Translations under genes and position numbers: made by a program
The notes under the pieces: model-generated
Seen by the model: only the letters and a program-made list of their open reading frames with translations
Told to the model about the DNA's origin: nothing
Database searches by the model: none
Shown here: positions 31,007-39,743 of the stretch, piece by piece
Layout: the number at the start of each line of letters is the position of its first letter
Numbering within the stretch: the stretch's first letter is position 1
Source: Coriobacteriales bacterium
Lineage (GTDB): Bacteria; Actinomycetota; Coriobacteriia; Coriobacteriales; JAEZZM01
Direction: 5' to 3'
Assembly: GCA_029983705.1 (NCBI GenBank)
Contig: JASBYZ010000001.1
Location: forward strand, 1 to 46,583
Length of the DNA: 46,583 nucleotides

Positions 31007-31429
31007 ATGAACCCAAACGATGAATATCTTACTGAGTCTATGAAAAAATTGATTAAAAATAATTTTGGTAGTGTGGAAAATTTTGCAAAAGAACTGGGTG
31101 TGTCTACTAACACAATATACGGAGTGCTGAATCGAGGCATTTATTCGGTAAGTTTTAGCAGAGTAGCAACGCTTTCAGATTATTTAAAAATAAGCTTAGA
31201 TGGATTAGCGGAGGGTAATATAATCTCATTAGATGGTCGTGTTGAACATGTCTCAAGTGATGAGGAAGAATTGTTAGAAGCTTACAGGGGGCTTCCTGAA
31301 TCATTGCGAGAATATGCAATAGAAAGCCTATGTCAAGTCCATGAAAAATACGAAAATCTCTTAAAAAATATGGTTGATAAAACTATTAAATCAAATTTAG
31401 ATTTATCTCAAGTTAATTGGGATGAGTAG
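31007..31429 (+). CDS. XRE-family regulator near the integrase
   Basis: The 140-residue protein has an XRE helix-turn-helix (FGSVENFAKELGVSTNTIYGVLNRG, about residues 20-45) and an acidic C-terminal part with ELLEAYRGLPESLREYAIESL (about 87-107), a layout common in phage regulators. It stops two bases before the integrase start and is probably co-transcribed. It may control integrase or act with the CI-like repressor. Confidence 0.8.
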   Translation: MNPNDEYLTESMKKLIKNNFGSVENFAKELGVSTNTIYGVLNRGIYSVSFSRVATLSDYLKISLDGLAEGNIISLDGRVEHVSSDEEELLEAYRGLPESLREYAIESLCQVHEKYENLLKNMVDKTIKSNLDLSQVNWDE

Positions 31430-31431
31430 CC

Positions 31432-32508
31432 ATGTCCATTAGAAAAACCAAATCAGGCAAGTTCCAAGTACGCTTAGAAGCTGGATATTCTCTCTCTGGC
31501 AAGCGTCAACAGATTTCTAAAACGTTTGACACGCTAAGAGAAGCTAAGCAATTTGAACTTGATAATGACACGGTCGATAATGATAGATTCTCATCTAAAA
31601 CCACACTTAAAGAGTTTGTCGAAGTGGTTTATTTACCGCTCAAAAAAGATACTGTGAGAGCATCCACTTTTAAAGCCTATGGCTATCATCTAAATTCTTA
31701 TATCTTACCTATCCTTGGGAGGTATGAAATAAGCGATATCAACCATATGGCAATCCAAAAGATGATTAATAGTATTAATACGTGGAAAAACGCTAAAAAC
31801 GCCCATGCAACGCTTAGAAACGTGCTTAATGAGTGCATTAATGTGGGCATGCTTAAGTATAATCCTGCCCGTGAAAGTTATAGATTCCCAGAGCGAGTGA
31901 TGCATCCAGAAGACCATAATGGTGTTGTATTGGATAATTTTAAGGATATATTTGATTTTCTAAAAGCAATACATGGTTTTAGATCAGAGCCTGTTTGCGT
32001 CCTGGGACTTTGTTTTGGGCTAAGAAAGGGCGAGATTCTGGGGCTTGATTGGCAACACGTGAACTTTTCAAATAAGCTAATCAAAATTAGGCAAACATAT
32101 GTTAATGACACCTTAACTTTACCTAAAACAAAAAAATCAGTGCGTGACATACCTATGAATGATTATGCTTACAAATACCTAAAAACACTAAAATCAAGTA
32201 ACAATATACTTAGCTTAGATGGCTCTAACCCAGTTGCTATGCTTAACGGGAAACGTTTTAGCGGTAAGTATGCCCATGAGGTTTTATCACGTGATATAGA
32301 TCAATTGGAGCTCCCTAAGATAACAATTCTGTCTATGCGTCATTCATTTGCCACAGCATGCATTAACTCCGGCATTGACGTATCCAAAGTATCTAAAATG
32401 CTCGGGCACACCAATATCACGACCACGTATAACAAATACGTGCGTCCAAGCCTTAATGATATCGGTTCAGATATGGATAAAATCAATAAGATTATGTTCG
32501 GTGGATAA
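31432..32508 (+). CDS. int: Tyrosine recombinase (phage integrase)
   Basis: The 358-residue product has an N-terminal arm-binding AP2-like domain (RKTKSGKFQVRLEAG), a SAM-like core-binding domain (about 58-150) and the catalytic domain. Catalytic residues visible are Arg198 (GLRKGE), Lys near 233-235, Arg303/His304 (SMRHSFAT), His326 (LGHTNITTTY) and nucleophile Tyr333. The usual first His of the HxxRH motif is Leu300 here. It recombines attP with the tRNA-Lys gene, whose 3' end lies 141 bases downstream. Confidence 0.94.
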   Translation: MSIRKTKSGKFQVRLEAGYSLSGKRQQISKTFDTLREAKQFELDNDTVDNDRFSSKTTLKEFVEVVYLPLKKDTVRASTFKAYGYHLNSYILPILGRYEISDINHMAIQKMINSINTWKNAKNAHATLRNVLNECINVGMLKYNPARESYRFPERVMHPEDHNGVVLDNFKDIFDFLKAIHGFRSEPVCVLGLCFGLRKGEILGLDWQHVNFSNKLIKIRQTYVNDTLTLPKTKKSVRDIPMNDYAYKYLKTLKSSNNILSLDGSNPVAMLNGKRFSGKYAHEVLSRDIDQLELPKITILSMRHSFATACINSGIDVSKVSKMLGHTNITTTYNKYVRPSLNDIGSDMDKINKIMFGG

Positions 32509-32648
32509 CTCAACCATAAATTTATAGATTTATATAATTAAAGATTAGAAGTTTTGTTGAAAAACACTTTAGTTTATACTAGTGAAAAATCTCGTGAAAT
32601 CGTGTGAAATATTTTAGGGGTAATTATGCCATCTACCTGCGGTTTTGA

Positions 32649-32724
32649 TGGTGGGCCGTTGGGGATTCGAACCCCAGACCTTAGGATTAAAAGTCCTCTG
32701 CTCTACCAACTGAGCTAACGGCCC
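32649..32724 (-). tRNA. tRNA-Lys (anticodon UUU), CCA encoded
   Basis: A full cloverleaf reads on the minus strand: seven-pair acceptor stem GGGCCGT/ACGGCCC, D arm AGCTCAGTTGGTAGAGC, anticodon loop CTTTTAA (anticodon TTT), T arm with GGTTCGAATCC, discriminator A and genomic CCA. Its 3' end faces the integrase, so it is the probable attachment site and was restored after integration. Confidence 0.97.
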
Positions 32725-32818
32725 ATAATGTTTCATGACTCAAACAACTAGCTAATGATACTACAATTAAATTCACTTTGTGCCAAGGTTTTTAAAATAA
32801 TCTTCAAATATGTTGCAC

Positions 32819-32876
32819 ATATGAACGGCCTCCCTTGATTGCCATACTAGGAGCTACACTGGGAGGCCGTTCATAT
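32819..32876. terminator. Long perfect inverted repeat next to a host lipoprotein gene
   Basis: ATATGAACGGCCTCCC (32819-32834) and its exact reverse complement (32861-32876) form a 16-pair stem with a 26-base loop. It begins at the stop of the leftward lipoprotein gene. There is no T tract, so it is either a factor-aided terminator, a 3'-end stabiliser or a dispersed repeat. Confidence 0.5.
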
Positions 32877-33376
32877 TACTCTAGCCTTAAATCGTATACC
32901 GGACCAGTAATGTTTTCTAATGTTCCCTCATATTTAGGACTTGGGTCAAATATTTCTACACTCACCTGCCCGCTTTCCAACTGATTATCAATACTCTCGG
33001 CATATAGAGTGAAATATTCATTCTGAGAGTTAGCAAGCCCAAAACAAGTTATTACATATTCCTCTTTTACTATTGAATCAATTTGGGGCTCATTAACTAA
33101 AAAATCCACTAGCTCTTTAAGCTCTTCTTCACTTTGGTAGTTGCTTGTTTCCTCCCATAAGCTCAGACCAATTAGTTTATCCTCATCAAAAATCAAATGT
33201 AGATTTTTCAAGTTACTGTGCACTAGATTATGACTTTTTAAAGCCGTTTTAATTTCTTGTTCCGACTTACCTATTAAATCTTCAGCGTAAATTTCATCTC
33301 TCATACCACATGAGGTGAGCATGAGTACTATAAAAACAAATAGGATTAATTTTATAAACCTCATAAGCATCCTCAT
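32876..33376 (-). CDS. Host lipoprotein of unknown function
   Basis: The 166-residue product has a lipoprotein signal ending in LTSC (Cys23), followed by an alpha/beta domain (EDLIGKSEQEIKTALKSHN and later EEELKELVDFLVNEP). No family recognised. Three in-frame ATGs occur at the start; AGGA precedes the first and GAGG precedes the third (MRFIKLILF), so the true N-terminus may be four residues shorter. It lies just outside the prophage and is divergent from the reductase operon. Confidence 0.75.
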   Translation of the reverse strand: MRMLMRFIKLILFVFIVLMLTSCGMRDEIYAEDLIGKSEQEIKTALKSHNLVHSNLKNLHLIFDEDKLIGLSLWEETSNYQSEEELKELVDFLVNEPQIDSIVKEEYVITCFGLANSQNEYFTLYAESIDNQLESGQVSVEIFDPSPKYEGTLENITGPVYDLRLE

Positions 33377-33555
33377 TTAATTCCTAGTAAAACAGTAAGT
33401 TTTTTCTTTTATTTTTTATGTCTACTACTTTCTATATTTATTTTATTACTTTTTGCATAATGATTTTCGATAGTTGAGGCAATTTCTCTTATTTTTCATT
33501 TCCTTATTAATAATTTACGCTAGGATATATCGTGCATAGGGGAGGGTAATCTCAT

Positions 33556-34191
33556 ATGAATAATGCAAACGACTTAAATTTAAGTCGATCTGAGGTATTT
33601 CATACGCTTGCAGCATTTTGGCTTAAACCAGAACAAGAAAGCTATATTGAAATTACTTCTCTAGAAAGTTTATATCATTTTATTAACTTAATTAGTGAGA
33701 CTTATCACATCAGTGTTGATTCTTTAGATTTCTTAAAATCATTCCCCACCTTTGAAGAGCATGCTAAAAACTATGAGCAGCTTTTCTCATTATCCTTTGG
33801 AAAGCTTGCAGCGCCACTGGTTGAATCTGTGTATAAGAAGTGGACAGAGAATCCAGAAATTAACACGCCTCAAGCTCACCAAACAGGATATGTAAAGGGC
33901 GATAGCTATTCTTATATGAAGGCTCTGCTCCATCAGCTAGAAATTGAGCTACCTGATGAGTACCAAGCAGATGAGCTTCCAATCATATTAGACGTCTATG
34001 CCCTTCTAATTGAATATGCGCCTGTGAGCTCAATTAAAAACTTGAGTGAAAACCACCTGGATTGGCTTGATGAACTTTCATCCAGACTTGCAAGGGTTGT
34101 TACAAAGAGAGGCTTTGGAGAGTTCTACCTTGACTTCTTAGCACTCACTCAATCATTAGTTGAGCTAGAACATAGATTGTATTTGCCCTAA
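33556..34191 (+). CDS. TorD/DmsD-family chaperone
   Basis: The 211-residue all-helical protein has TorD-family features: RSEVFHTLAAFWLKPEQ at the start, KNYEQLFSL near residue 75, and a YALLIEYAPVSSIKN helix late. These chaperones bind the Tat leader of a molybdoenzyme and help cofactor insertion. It is followed 14 bases later by exactly such an enzyme. The start follows GGGGAGGG at nine to ten bases. Confidence 0.85.
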   Translation: MNNANDLNLSRSEVFHTLAAFWLKPEQESYIEITSLESLYHFINLISETYHISVDSLDFLKSFPTFEEHAKNYEQLFSLSFGKLAAPLVESVYKKWTENPEINTPQAHQTGYVKGDSYSYMKALLHQLEIELPDEYQADELPIILDVYALLIEYAPVSSIKNLSENHLDWLDELSSRLARVVTKRGFGEFYLDFLALTQSLVELEHRLYLP

Positions 34192-34205
34192 AGGAGGAGG
34201 GACAG

Positions 34206-36404
34206 ATGACAAAACTTACAAGAAGGGGCTTTCTTAAAGCCTCAACAGCTACCGCAGCTGTAGCTACTCTTGGTACCTTAAGTTACCAAGACTGGCAAAA
34301 GCAAGCATACGCAAGTGAGGGTGAAGCAGACGCTGAGGTTCAAATCTCATCATCTACTTGTAACGCATGCTCAAACAAATGCGGTCTTGAGGTGTTTACC
34401 AAAAACGGTAAACTTTGGAAAATTAAGGGATCAAACATCCATCCAAATTCACTTGGAACACTTTGTGCACGCGGCCATGGTTTTGCAACTAATGCCTATA
34501 ACGATGCGCGTCTCACCAGCCCGCTTAAGAAAAACGAAGACGGAACATTTAGTGAGATTTCTTGGGAGCAGGCCTATCAAGAAATTGGCGAGAAGGTAAA
34601 AAAGATTATTGCTGAAGACGGACCACAAGCACTTGCAATAACTCAAGACCCTCGACCATCCGGTAAGTTTTACTCAAAGCGCTTTATGAATGCTTTTGGT
34701 TCTCAAAATGTATATACGCACCATGCAGCATGTAACCTATCAAAATTAACTGCATATGCTCACACCATTAAAAAAGAGCCAAAATGTGATTTTAATAACG
34801 CTGACGCAGTAATGTTTATTGGTAGATCTTTTGGTGACGGTATTAAACCGAGTGCCATGAAAAACCTAGCTAACAACGTTAAGCGTGGACTGCACATAAT
34901 TATGGTAGACCCACGTTTTAACGCTACTGCCCACATGGCTAAAGACTGGCTTGCAATTAGACCTGGTACAGACCTTGCTCTTATTCTCGCTATGTCAAAT
35001 GTACTCGTAACAGAAGAGCTCTACGATAAAGACTTTATTGAAAACTACACTACTGGCTTTGATGAGTTTGCTGAGGCAGTAAAAGACTACACCCCAGAGT
35101 GGGCTGCAGAAATTACAACACTTCCTGCAAGCAAAATTAAAGAAGTTGCTGAGTTTATGGCAGAAAAAGCTCCTAAAGCCTTTATTGAACCTTCATGGAG
35201 AGCTGCTTTTGGTTGCTCATACTACAACTCAACTGAGACTGCTCGTGCAACCATCCTCTTTAATGCGCTTCTCGGATGCTACGGCAAAAAAGGTGGTATG
35301 TACTATGGAGATGGCGTTAAGTTTGGCAAGCTCGAAGGCCCTAAGTTCAAAAAGCTTCCAGAACCAGTAGCACCTCAATACGGATCAGACAGATTCCCAC
35401 TCACTCCAACCGGATCAGGCTCATCTGTCGTAGTAGCTGAGGGTATTGAAAAGGGAGATATTAAGGGTCTTTTTTATTACCAATCAAACCCAGTAATAGG
35501 ATACACCAACGCTGAAGACTTTGGTAAGCGCCTTGATATGGCAGACCTTGTCGTAGTAATTGATGTACAAATGTCAGAGACTGCTATGCATGCACACTAT
35601 GTACTTCCAGATACTACCTATATTGAGCGTATGGAAGTACCTTCAAGCACTGGTACAGTTGCTGACGTAAGACTTCAAGGTATTCCAAAGGTACATGAGA
35701 ACACTCGTCCAGTTGACCAAATCTTTACCGAGCTTGCTGAAGCTTGCGGTATTGGAGAATACTTTACCTTTACTGTACAAGATGTAATTGATGCACAAAT
35801 TGCACCATTCCCTGATGAGGTAAAGGAAAAGTTGCTTAAAGAGGGAATTGCAAAGGTTCCAGTAGAAAATCCAAAGAAACCTGATGGTGACCCTCACTTC
35901 CCTAATGATGACAACAAGATTCACTTTGCTGACGACGTGTGGCTTGAGGGTGGTCTTGGCAGAAATATCCAGTGGATTGAGCCAAAATATATGCCAAACC
36001 CAGATAATATCGATGAGTTCAGATTGATCGCAGGTAAGCAGTCAATTCACTCACATACTATGACAACCAATATTCCGCACCTCATTCAAATCACTAAAGA
36101 TTATGATCTTGACCGCGTGTGGATTAACACCAAACGTGCTGAAGCTTTAGGCATTAAAGAGGGCGATAAGATTGAGATTAGCTCAGAGGTAAGCACTACC
36201 CCAGCTATTGCCCACGTTACCGAGAGACTACACCCAGACTGCATCTGGACTGCTTCTCACTACGGAACCAAATCCCCTTATCTTACTGAGGGTGCAGGAC
36301 TTGGTATTTCTTCAATGGATCACACTCCATTTCATATGGAGCCATTTAGTGGATCTAACATGTCCCAAGAAAATCTTGTACACGTTAAAAAGATGGAGGC
36401 GTAA
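34206..36404 (+). CDS. Molybdopterin oxidoreductase catalytic subunit (PsrA/PhsA-like)
   Basis: The 732-residue protein begins with a twin-arginine Tat signal (LTRRGFLK, Arg6-Arg7) and a [4Fe-4S] motif (Cys52, Cys55, Cys59, Cys87). The residue at the Mo-ligand position is Cys176 (THHAACNLSK). DMSO reductases use Ser there, while polysulfide, thiosulfate and tetrathionate reductases use Cys, so a sulfur compound is a likelier electron acceptor than DMSO. Mo-bis-PGD binding segments include FIEPSWRAAFGCSYYNS and the C-terminal cap (WTASHYGTKSPYL). It acts outside the membrane with the following two subunits. Confidence 0.9.
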   Translation: MTKLTRRGFLKASTATAAVATLGTLSYQDWQKQAYASEGEADAEVQISSSTCNACSNKCGLEVFTKNGKLWKIKGSNIHPNSLGTLCARGHGFATNAYNDARLTSPLKKNEDGTFSEISWEQAYQEIGEKVKKIIAEDGPQALAITQDPRPSGKFYSKRFMNAFGSQNVYTHHAACNLSKLTAYAHTIKKEPKCDFNNADAVMFIGRSFGDGIKPSAMKNLANNVKRGLHIIMVDPRFNATAHMAKDWLAIRPGTDLALILAMSNVLVTEELYDKDFIENYTTGFDEFAEAVKDYTPEWAAEITTLPASKIKEVAEFMAEKAPKAFIEPSWRAAFGCSYYNSTETARATILFNALLGCYGKKGGMYYGDGVKFGKLEGPKFKKLPEPVAPQYGSDRFPLTPTGSGSSVVVAEGIEKGDIKGLFYYQSNPVIGYTNAEDFGKRLDMADLVVVIDVQMSETAMHAHYVLPDTTYIERMEVPSSTGTVADVRLQGIPKVHENTRPVDQIFTELAEACGIGEYFTFTVQDVIDAQIAPFPDEVKEKLLKEGIAKVPVENPKKPDGDPHFPNDDNKIHFADDVWLEGGLGRNIQWIEPKYMPNPDNIDEFRLIAGKQSIHSHTMTTNIPHLIQITKDYDLDRVWINTKRAEALGIKEGDKIEISSEVSTTPAIAHVTERLHPDCIWTASHYGTKSPYLTEGAGLGISSMDHTPFHMEPFSGSNMSQENLVHVKKMEA

Positions 36405-36407
36405 ACC

Positions 36408-36944
36408 ATGGCACGTTATGGAATGCTCCTGGATACCGGTAAGTGCGTAGGTTGCTATGCATGCCGTGTGGCTTGTCAGATGCAAAATGAACTACCTCCA
36501 GGTGAATCATATATTAAGTTTTATGAGAACGAGACGGGCGTTTTCCCAAATGTAAATCACGAAATTGTACCTGTACAGTGCCAGCATTGTGAAGATGCGC
36601 CTTGCGTTTCTGTATGCCCAACCACTGCTTCATACATTAGAGAAGACGGCATTGTAATGGTTGATCACTTTAAGTGCATCGGCTGTAAATACTGCATGGA
36701 GGCATGCCCTTACGATGCTCGTGAGATACATCATGCAACCGGCACAATTGATAAGTGCGTCTTCTGCCAAAGCTTAGTTGAGCAAGGTGAAGATCCAGCT
36801 TGCGTTACTACCTGCATTGCTGATGCACGTGTGTTTGGAGATCTTGACGATCCAAATTCACACATCAACCAGGTTATTGCCGAGCAAAACGCTCAACATA
36901 TTGCTGGCGATCTAACAAAGTCCAACTTCTATTATGTGAGGTAG
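36408..36944 (+). CDS. Four-cluster ferredoxin subunit (PsrB/DmsB-like)
   Basis: The 178-residue product has four Cys-rich motifs: CVGCYACRVAC (12-22), CQHCEDAPCVSVCP (about 58-71), CIGCKYCMEACP (about 90-101) and a final CVFCQSL...CVTTC set. These hold four [4Fe-4S] clusters that carry electrons between the NrfD membrane subunit and the catalytic subunit. It starts four bases after the catalytic gene and has no signal peptide, so it is probably exported together with it. Confidence 0.92.
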   Translation: MARYGMLLDTGKCVGCYACRVACQMQNELPPGESYIKFYENETGVFPNVNHEIVPVQCQHCEDAPCVSVCPTTASYIREDGIVMVDHFKCIGCKYCMEACPYDAREIHHATGTIDKCVFCQSLVEQGEDPACVTTCIADARVFGDLDDPNSHINQVIAEQNAQHIAGDLTKSNFYYVR

Positions 36945-36948
36945 TCAT

Positions 36949-37854
36949 ATGGTTTGGGGAATTATGATCACATGGTACCTATTTTTAGCTGGACTTTCAG
37001 CAGGTGCCTTTATATCTTCTGTTTATGTTGATAACAAATATCCAGGTAGAGATAAGTTTGTACTCATCTCCCGAATTGTTGCACTCCTAGCTCTTGCAGT
37101 AGGACTCATCCTCCTTATTGCAGATGCAGAAGGTGCGCTACATAACCCACTCTCGCTCTTCTTCTTGCTCCACGGAACAAGAACGTCTGTGATGAGCTGG
37201 GGTGTAATCCTACTTATTATTGCAGGTATTGTACAGTTTATTATGCTTGTATACTCTCTTTTCAAGAGCAAGCAAAACAAGCTTATCGATATTATCGCCA
37301 AGATTAAAAAACCACTTGAAATTGTAGGAGTAATTTCTTGCTTGGGTGTAGGTGCGTATACCGGTCTATTAATTGGTGTAGTTAAAACTGCTCCACTTTG
37401 GAATAACGCTATTTTACCTACACTCTTCTTGGTGTCTGCGCTTTCATCAGGTATTGCTGCATCACAGTTTTTCTCAGCAATATTTGTGTCAAATGAGGCA
37501 AAAGGTCTTTGGTCTTTAAAGAAGGACCACTTAGTACTTCTAATAGTTGAAATGCTACTTCTCTTCTTCATGCTCTTTATCGTAAACTCTGGCAATGCAG
37601 CTGGTGTTGAATCAGTTCAAAGCTTAGTAAGCGGTAAGTATACAATTTTATTCTGGGGTATTTTGGTGATTGGTGGACTCTTAGTTCCAGCAATTATTGA
37701 AGCCATTGAAATAAGACATGTAAACCACGACCCTCATCTGAATCCAAACCTCATCCTCCTCTTTGTTGTTGAAGGTTTGGTAATACTTGGTGGTTTCATG
37801 CTTAGATACCTAGTTATTGAAGCTGCAGTACCACTGAACTTCTTAGGTTTCTAA
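36949..37854 (+). CDS. NrfD/PsrC-type quinol-oxidising membrane anchor
   Basis: The 301-residue protein has about eight hydrophobic helices. It starts WGIMITWYLFLAGLSAGAF, the NrfD/PsrC signature, and contains LHNPLSLFF..HGTRTSVMSWG near residue 65. NrfD proteins take electrons from menaquinol and anchor the complex. Together with the upstream genes this gives a complete TorD-A-B-C operon ended by a strong terminator. Confidence 0.92.
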   Translation: MVWGIMITWYLFLAGLSAGAFISSVYVDNKYPGRDKFVLISRIVALLALAVGLILLIADAEGALHNPLSLFFLLHGTRTSVMSWGVILLIIAGIVQFIMLVYSLFKSKQNKLIDIIAKIKKPLEIVGVISCLGVGAYTGLLIGVVKTAPLWNNAILPTLFLVSALSSGIAASQFFSAIFVSNEAKGLWSLKKDHLVLLIVEMLLLFFMLFIVNSGNAAGVESVQSLVSGKYTILFWGILVIGGLLVPAIIEAIEIRHVNHDPHLNPNLILLFVVEGLVILGGFMLRYLVIEAAVPLNFLGF

Positions 37855-37884
37855 GAGTCCTCTGAGTTTTTGCTCAGTCGACTA

Positions 37885-37920
37885 AAGGGCGGACAAGTTT
37901 GTCCGCCCTTTTCTTTTTAT
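37885..37920 (+). terminator. Terminator after the reductase operon
   Basis: GGGCGGACAA and TTGTCCGCCC form a perfect ten-pair stem (37887-37908), followed by TTTTCTTTTT. It lies between convergent genes; on the minus strand only CCCTTTAG follows, so it is mainly a rightward terminator. Confidence 0.88.
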
Positions 37921-38381
37921 CGCTTGACTATTTTAGACATCCACACGTGAGGAACTCCCTCATCAAGGTCAACAGTATCATCAACTAAGCTGTAACCATT
38001 CTTTTCATAGAAGACTTTCTTATCCTCTTGCGCATGAAGCTTGTAGATTTTTCCGTTTACTGACTCTTCAATTCCCTTTAAAAGAACAGAGCCTAAACCG
38101 TGACCCCTATACTCTTTGAGAATACACACTCTTCCAATGATGTGCTCTTTTAAGTTATCAAAGTTTTTAAATACACGGCCACATCCTGCAGGCTTTTCGT
38201 CAACAAGCATAAGTACATGGGTAGCAACGCTATCTGTACCATCAAACTCTTCTTCATAGCCCTGCTCAACAATGAAGACTTCCCCTCGTATTTGAGCACA
38301 GGCATCAAAGATATCTAGATTGGTCTTCTCGTCAAATTCTGGACCTATGCCATTTACTTGTGCAAATCTTATCTCGCTCAT
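37917..38381 (-). CDS. GNAT-family N-acetyltransferase
   Basis: The 154-residue product has the GNAT core: VLMLVDEKPAGCGRVFKN, then the acetyl-CoA loop VCILKEYRGHGLGSVLLKG (Q/RxxGxG as RGHGLG), and a late KVFYEKNGYSLVDD strand. It resembles YjcF/ElaA-like members. Substrate unknown. Its start overlaps the aminopeptidase stop by one base, so the two are co-expressed. Confidence 0.88.
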   Translation of the reverse strand: MSEIRFAQVNGIGPEFDEKTNLDIFDACAQIRGEVFIVEQGYEEEFDGTDSVATHVLMLVDEKPAGCGRVFKNFDNLKEHIIGRVCILKEYRGHGLGSVLLKGIEESVNGKIYKLHAQEDKKVFYEKNGYSLVDDTVDLDEGVPHVWMSKIVKR

Positions 38382-39628
38382 TAGTATGCCCAGGTGCCGT
38401 TTTTAAAGATTTGTACTGCAGTACCGTCAGCTTTAATACCAACAATATTTAAGTCATCAGTACCAATCATAAAGTCTACGTGGGTAGCAGAGTCGTTTAC
38501 ACCTTCACTTAAAAGTTCCTCTTTACTCATTTGAAGTCCTCCATCATATGCATCAGGAAAACCCATACCAACAGCAAGGTGGCATGATGCATTTTCATCG
38601 TAGAGTGTTGAGAAAAAGAGCTTGCCACTTTGTCTAATTGGGCTTTCTTTAGGAACGAGTGCGCACTCACCAAGGTGTTTTGCTCCGTCATCAGTTGCTA
38701 GAAGCTGCTCTAAAACCTCAGCGCCCTCTTGAGCGCCAAAGTCAATTACCTTACCGCTTTCAAACTTAAACCAAAAATCTTTAATAACGTTTCCGGAATA
38801 TACGAGAGGAAGTGCTGAGTATACAATACCTTCAGTTTTTGCTCTATGTGGTGAGGTGTACACTTCTTCAGTTGGCATGTTTGGGAAGAAATATACTCCC
38901 CCATCAGTCTCTGCGCCTCCACCTTCCCAGAGATGCTTTTCTGGAAGACCAACATAGAGGTCCGTACCCTTCTCATTGGTGTAGTGAAGCTTTACAAACT
39001 TTTGTGAGTTTAAAAATTCTTTATGCTCATCAAAGTTTTTCTTGTGCTCATCCCAGGCAGCAATTGGATTATCGCCATCCGCGCGAGCAGTAAGTAAAAT
39101 TGCATGCCATAACGCGTTTACTGCATCCTCGCCCTTAAGTTCTGGAAATACCATTTCTGCCCATTTTGGAGTTGAAACACCTGCAATAAGCCACTGATTA
39201 TGACCAAAGTCAATTCTTTCACGATAGTCTTTATAAGCTTCATTTCTTCTTTTGCGAGCAAGCGCTGGCTTTTTAGGATCCACACCCTTAAGCGCGTTTG
39301 GGTCTGATCCCTCTAAGAATATAAATGCTGCACCCTCACGTGCGAGTGAGTTTGCTCGCTCAGCCTGCCACTCTGCCACCGTATCAAAATACTCAAGCGG
39401 ATTATTCATATAAGTGAGCTTGGTGAGCACATCATCGTCATACACTACGGTTACTGCACCAGAACCAGCCTTATATGCCTCTTCAACTACAAGGTGTGCA
39501 AATGGCGCTGCCTCAATTGGAGCAGTTAAGTAAATCTTTTGATCCTCTTGCACATGAGCTCCTTTTTTAACGAGAAGCTCTGCATATTTTCTTAATTGCT
39601 CCTGGCTTACTGCCTCAGTATTTACCAT
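38381..39628 (-). CDS. M29-family metalloaminopeptidase (AmpS/PepS)
   Basis: The 415-residue protein matches M29 aminopeptidases in length and motifs: LLVKKGAHVQEDQKIYL at the N-terminus, GKVIDFGAQEGAEVLEQLL around residue 288, and the late metal-site region SATHVDFMIGTDDLNIVG. These are cytosolic two-metal exopeptidases that release N-terminal residues for amino-acid supply. The ATG is preceded by GAGGTATG. The overlap with the acetyltransferase suggests a small operon. Confidence 0.92.
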   Translation of the reverse strand: MVNTEAVSQEQLRKYAELLVKKGAHVQEDQKIYLTAPIEAAPFAHLVVEEAYKAGSGAVTVVYDDDVLTKLTYMNNPLEYFDTVAEWQAERANSLAREGAAFIFLEGSDPNALKGVDPKKPALARKRRNEAYKDYRERIDFGHNQWLIAGVSTPKWAEMVFPELKGEDAVNALWHAILLTARADGDNPIAAWDEHKKNFDEHKEFLNSQKFVKLHYTNEKGTDLYVGLPEKHLWEGGGAETDGGVYFFPNMPTEEVYTSPHRAKTEGIVYSALPLVYSGNVIKDFWFKFESGKVIDFGAQEGAEVLEQLLATDDGAKHLGECALVPKESPIRQSGKLFFSTLYDENASCHLAVGMGFPDAYDGGLQMSKEELLSEGVNDSATHVDFMIGTDDLNIVGIKADGTAVQIFKNGTWAY

Positions 39629-39684
39629 GTCATACCTCTTTACTTACTTTTTCAGCTTATTAGATTTGATAGTTATTCCCTAAT

Positions 39685-39716
39685 ACTAAAAAAGCCACTC
39701 GCGAGATGCGAGTGGC
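39685..39716 (-). terminator. Terminator after the FMN-binding lipoprotein gene
   Basis: GCCACTCGC (39694-39702) and GCGAGTGGC (39708-39716) form a perfect nine-pair stem with a five-base loop. On the minus strand six T follow. Confidence 0.9.
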
Positions 39717-39743
39717 TTTAGCATAGTTTAGATAAAATCTAAA

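Larger units (their letters stand above)
180..32648. mobile_element. Siphovirus-type prophage (left end not seen)
   Basis: A complete modular phage order is visible: integrase, lysogeny switch, replication, late regulator, packaging, head, tail, lysis, then an accessory toxin-antitoxin pair. The integrase end abuts the 3' end of tRNA-Lys, the usual target for this enzyme class. I looked in bases 1-180 for a second copy of the tRNA 3' end and did not find one. The left boundary therefore lies outside the window or uses a short core I cannot recognise. The portal, terminase and capsid genes are intact, which suggests an inducible or recently active element. Confidence 0.93.

Noticed and set aside
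30919..31140. Minus-strand 73-residue frame across the XRE gene start
   Set aside because: It overlaps two supported rightward features and lacks a ribosome site.
36208..36450. Plus-strand frame overlapping the end of the catalytic subunit gene
   Set aside because: It is an alternative frame of the molybdopterin oxidoreductase gene with no ribosome site.
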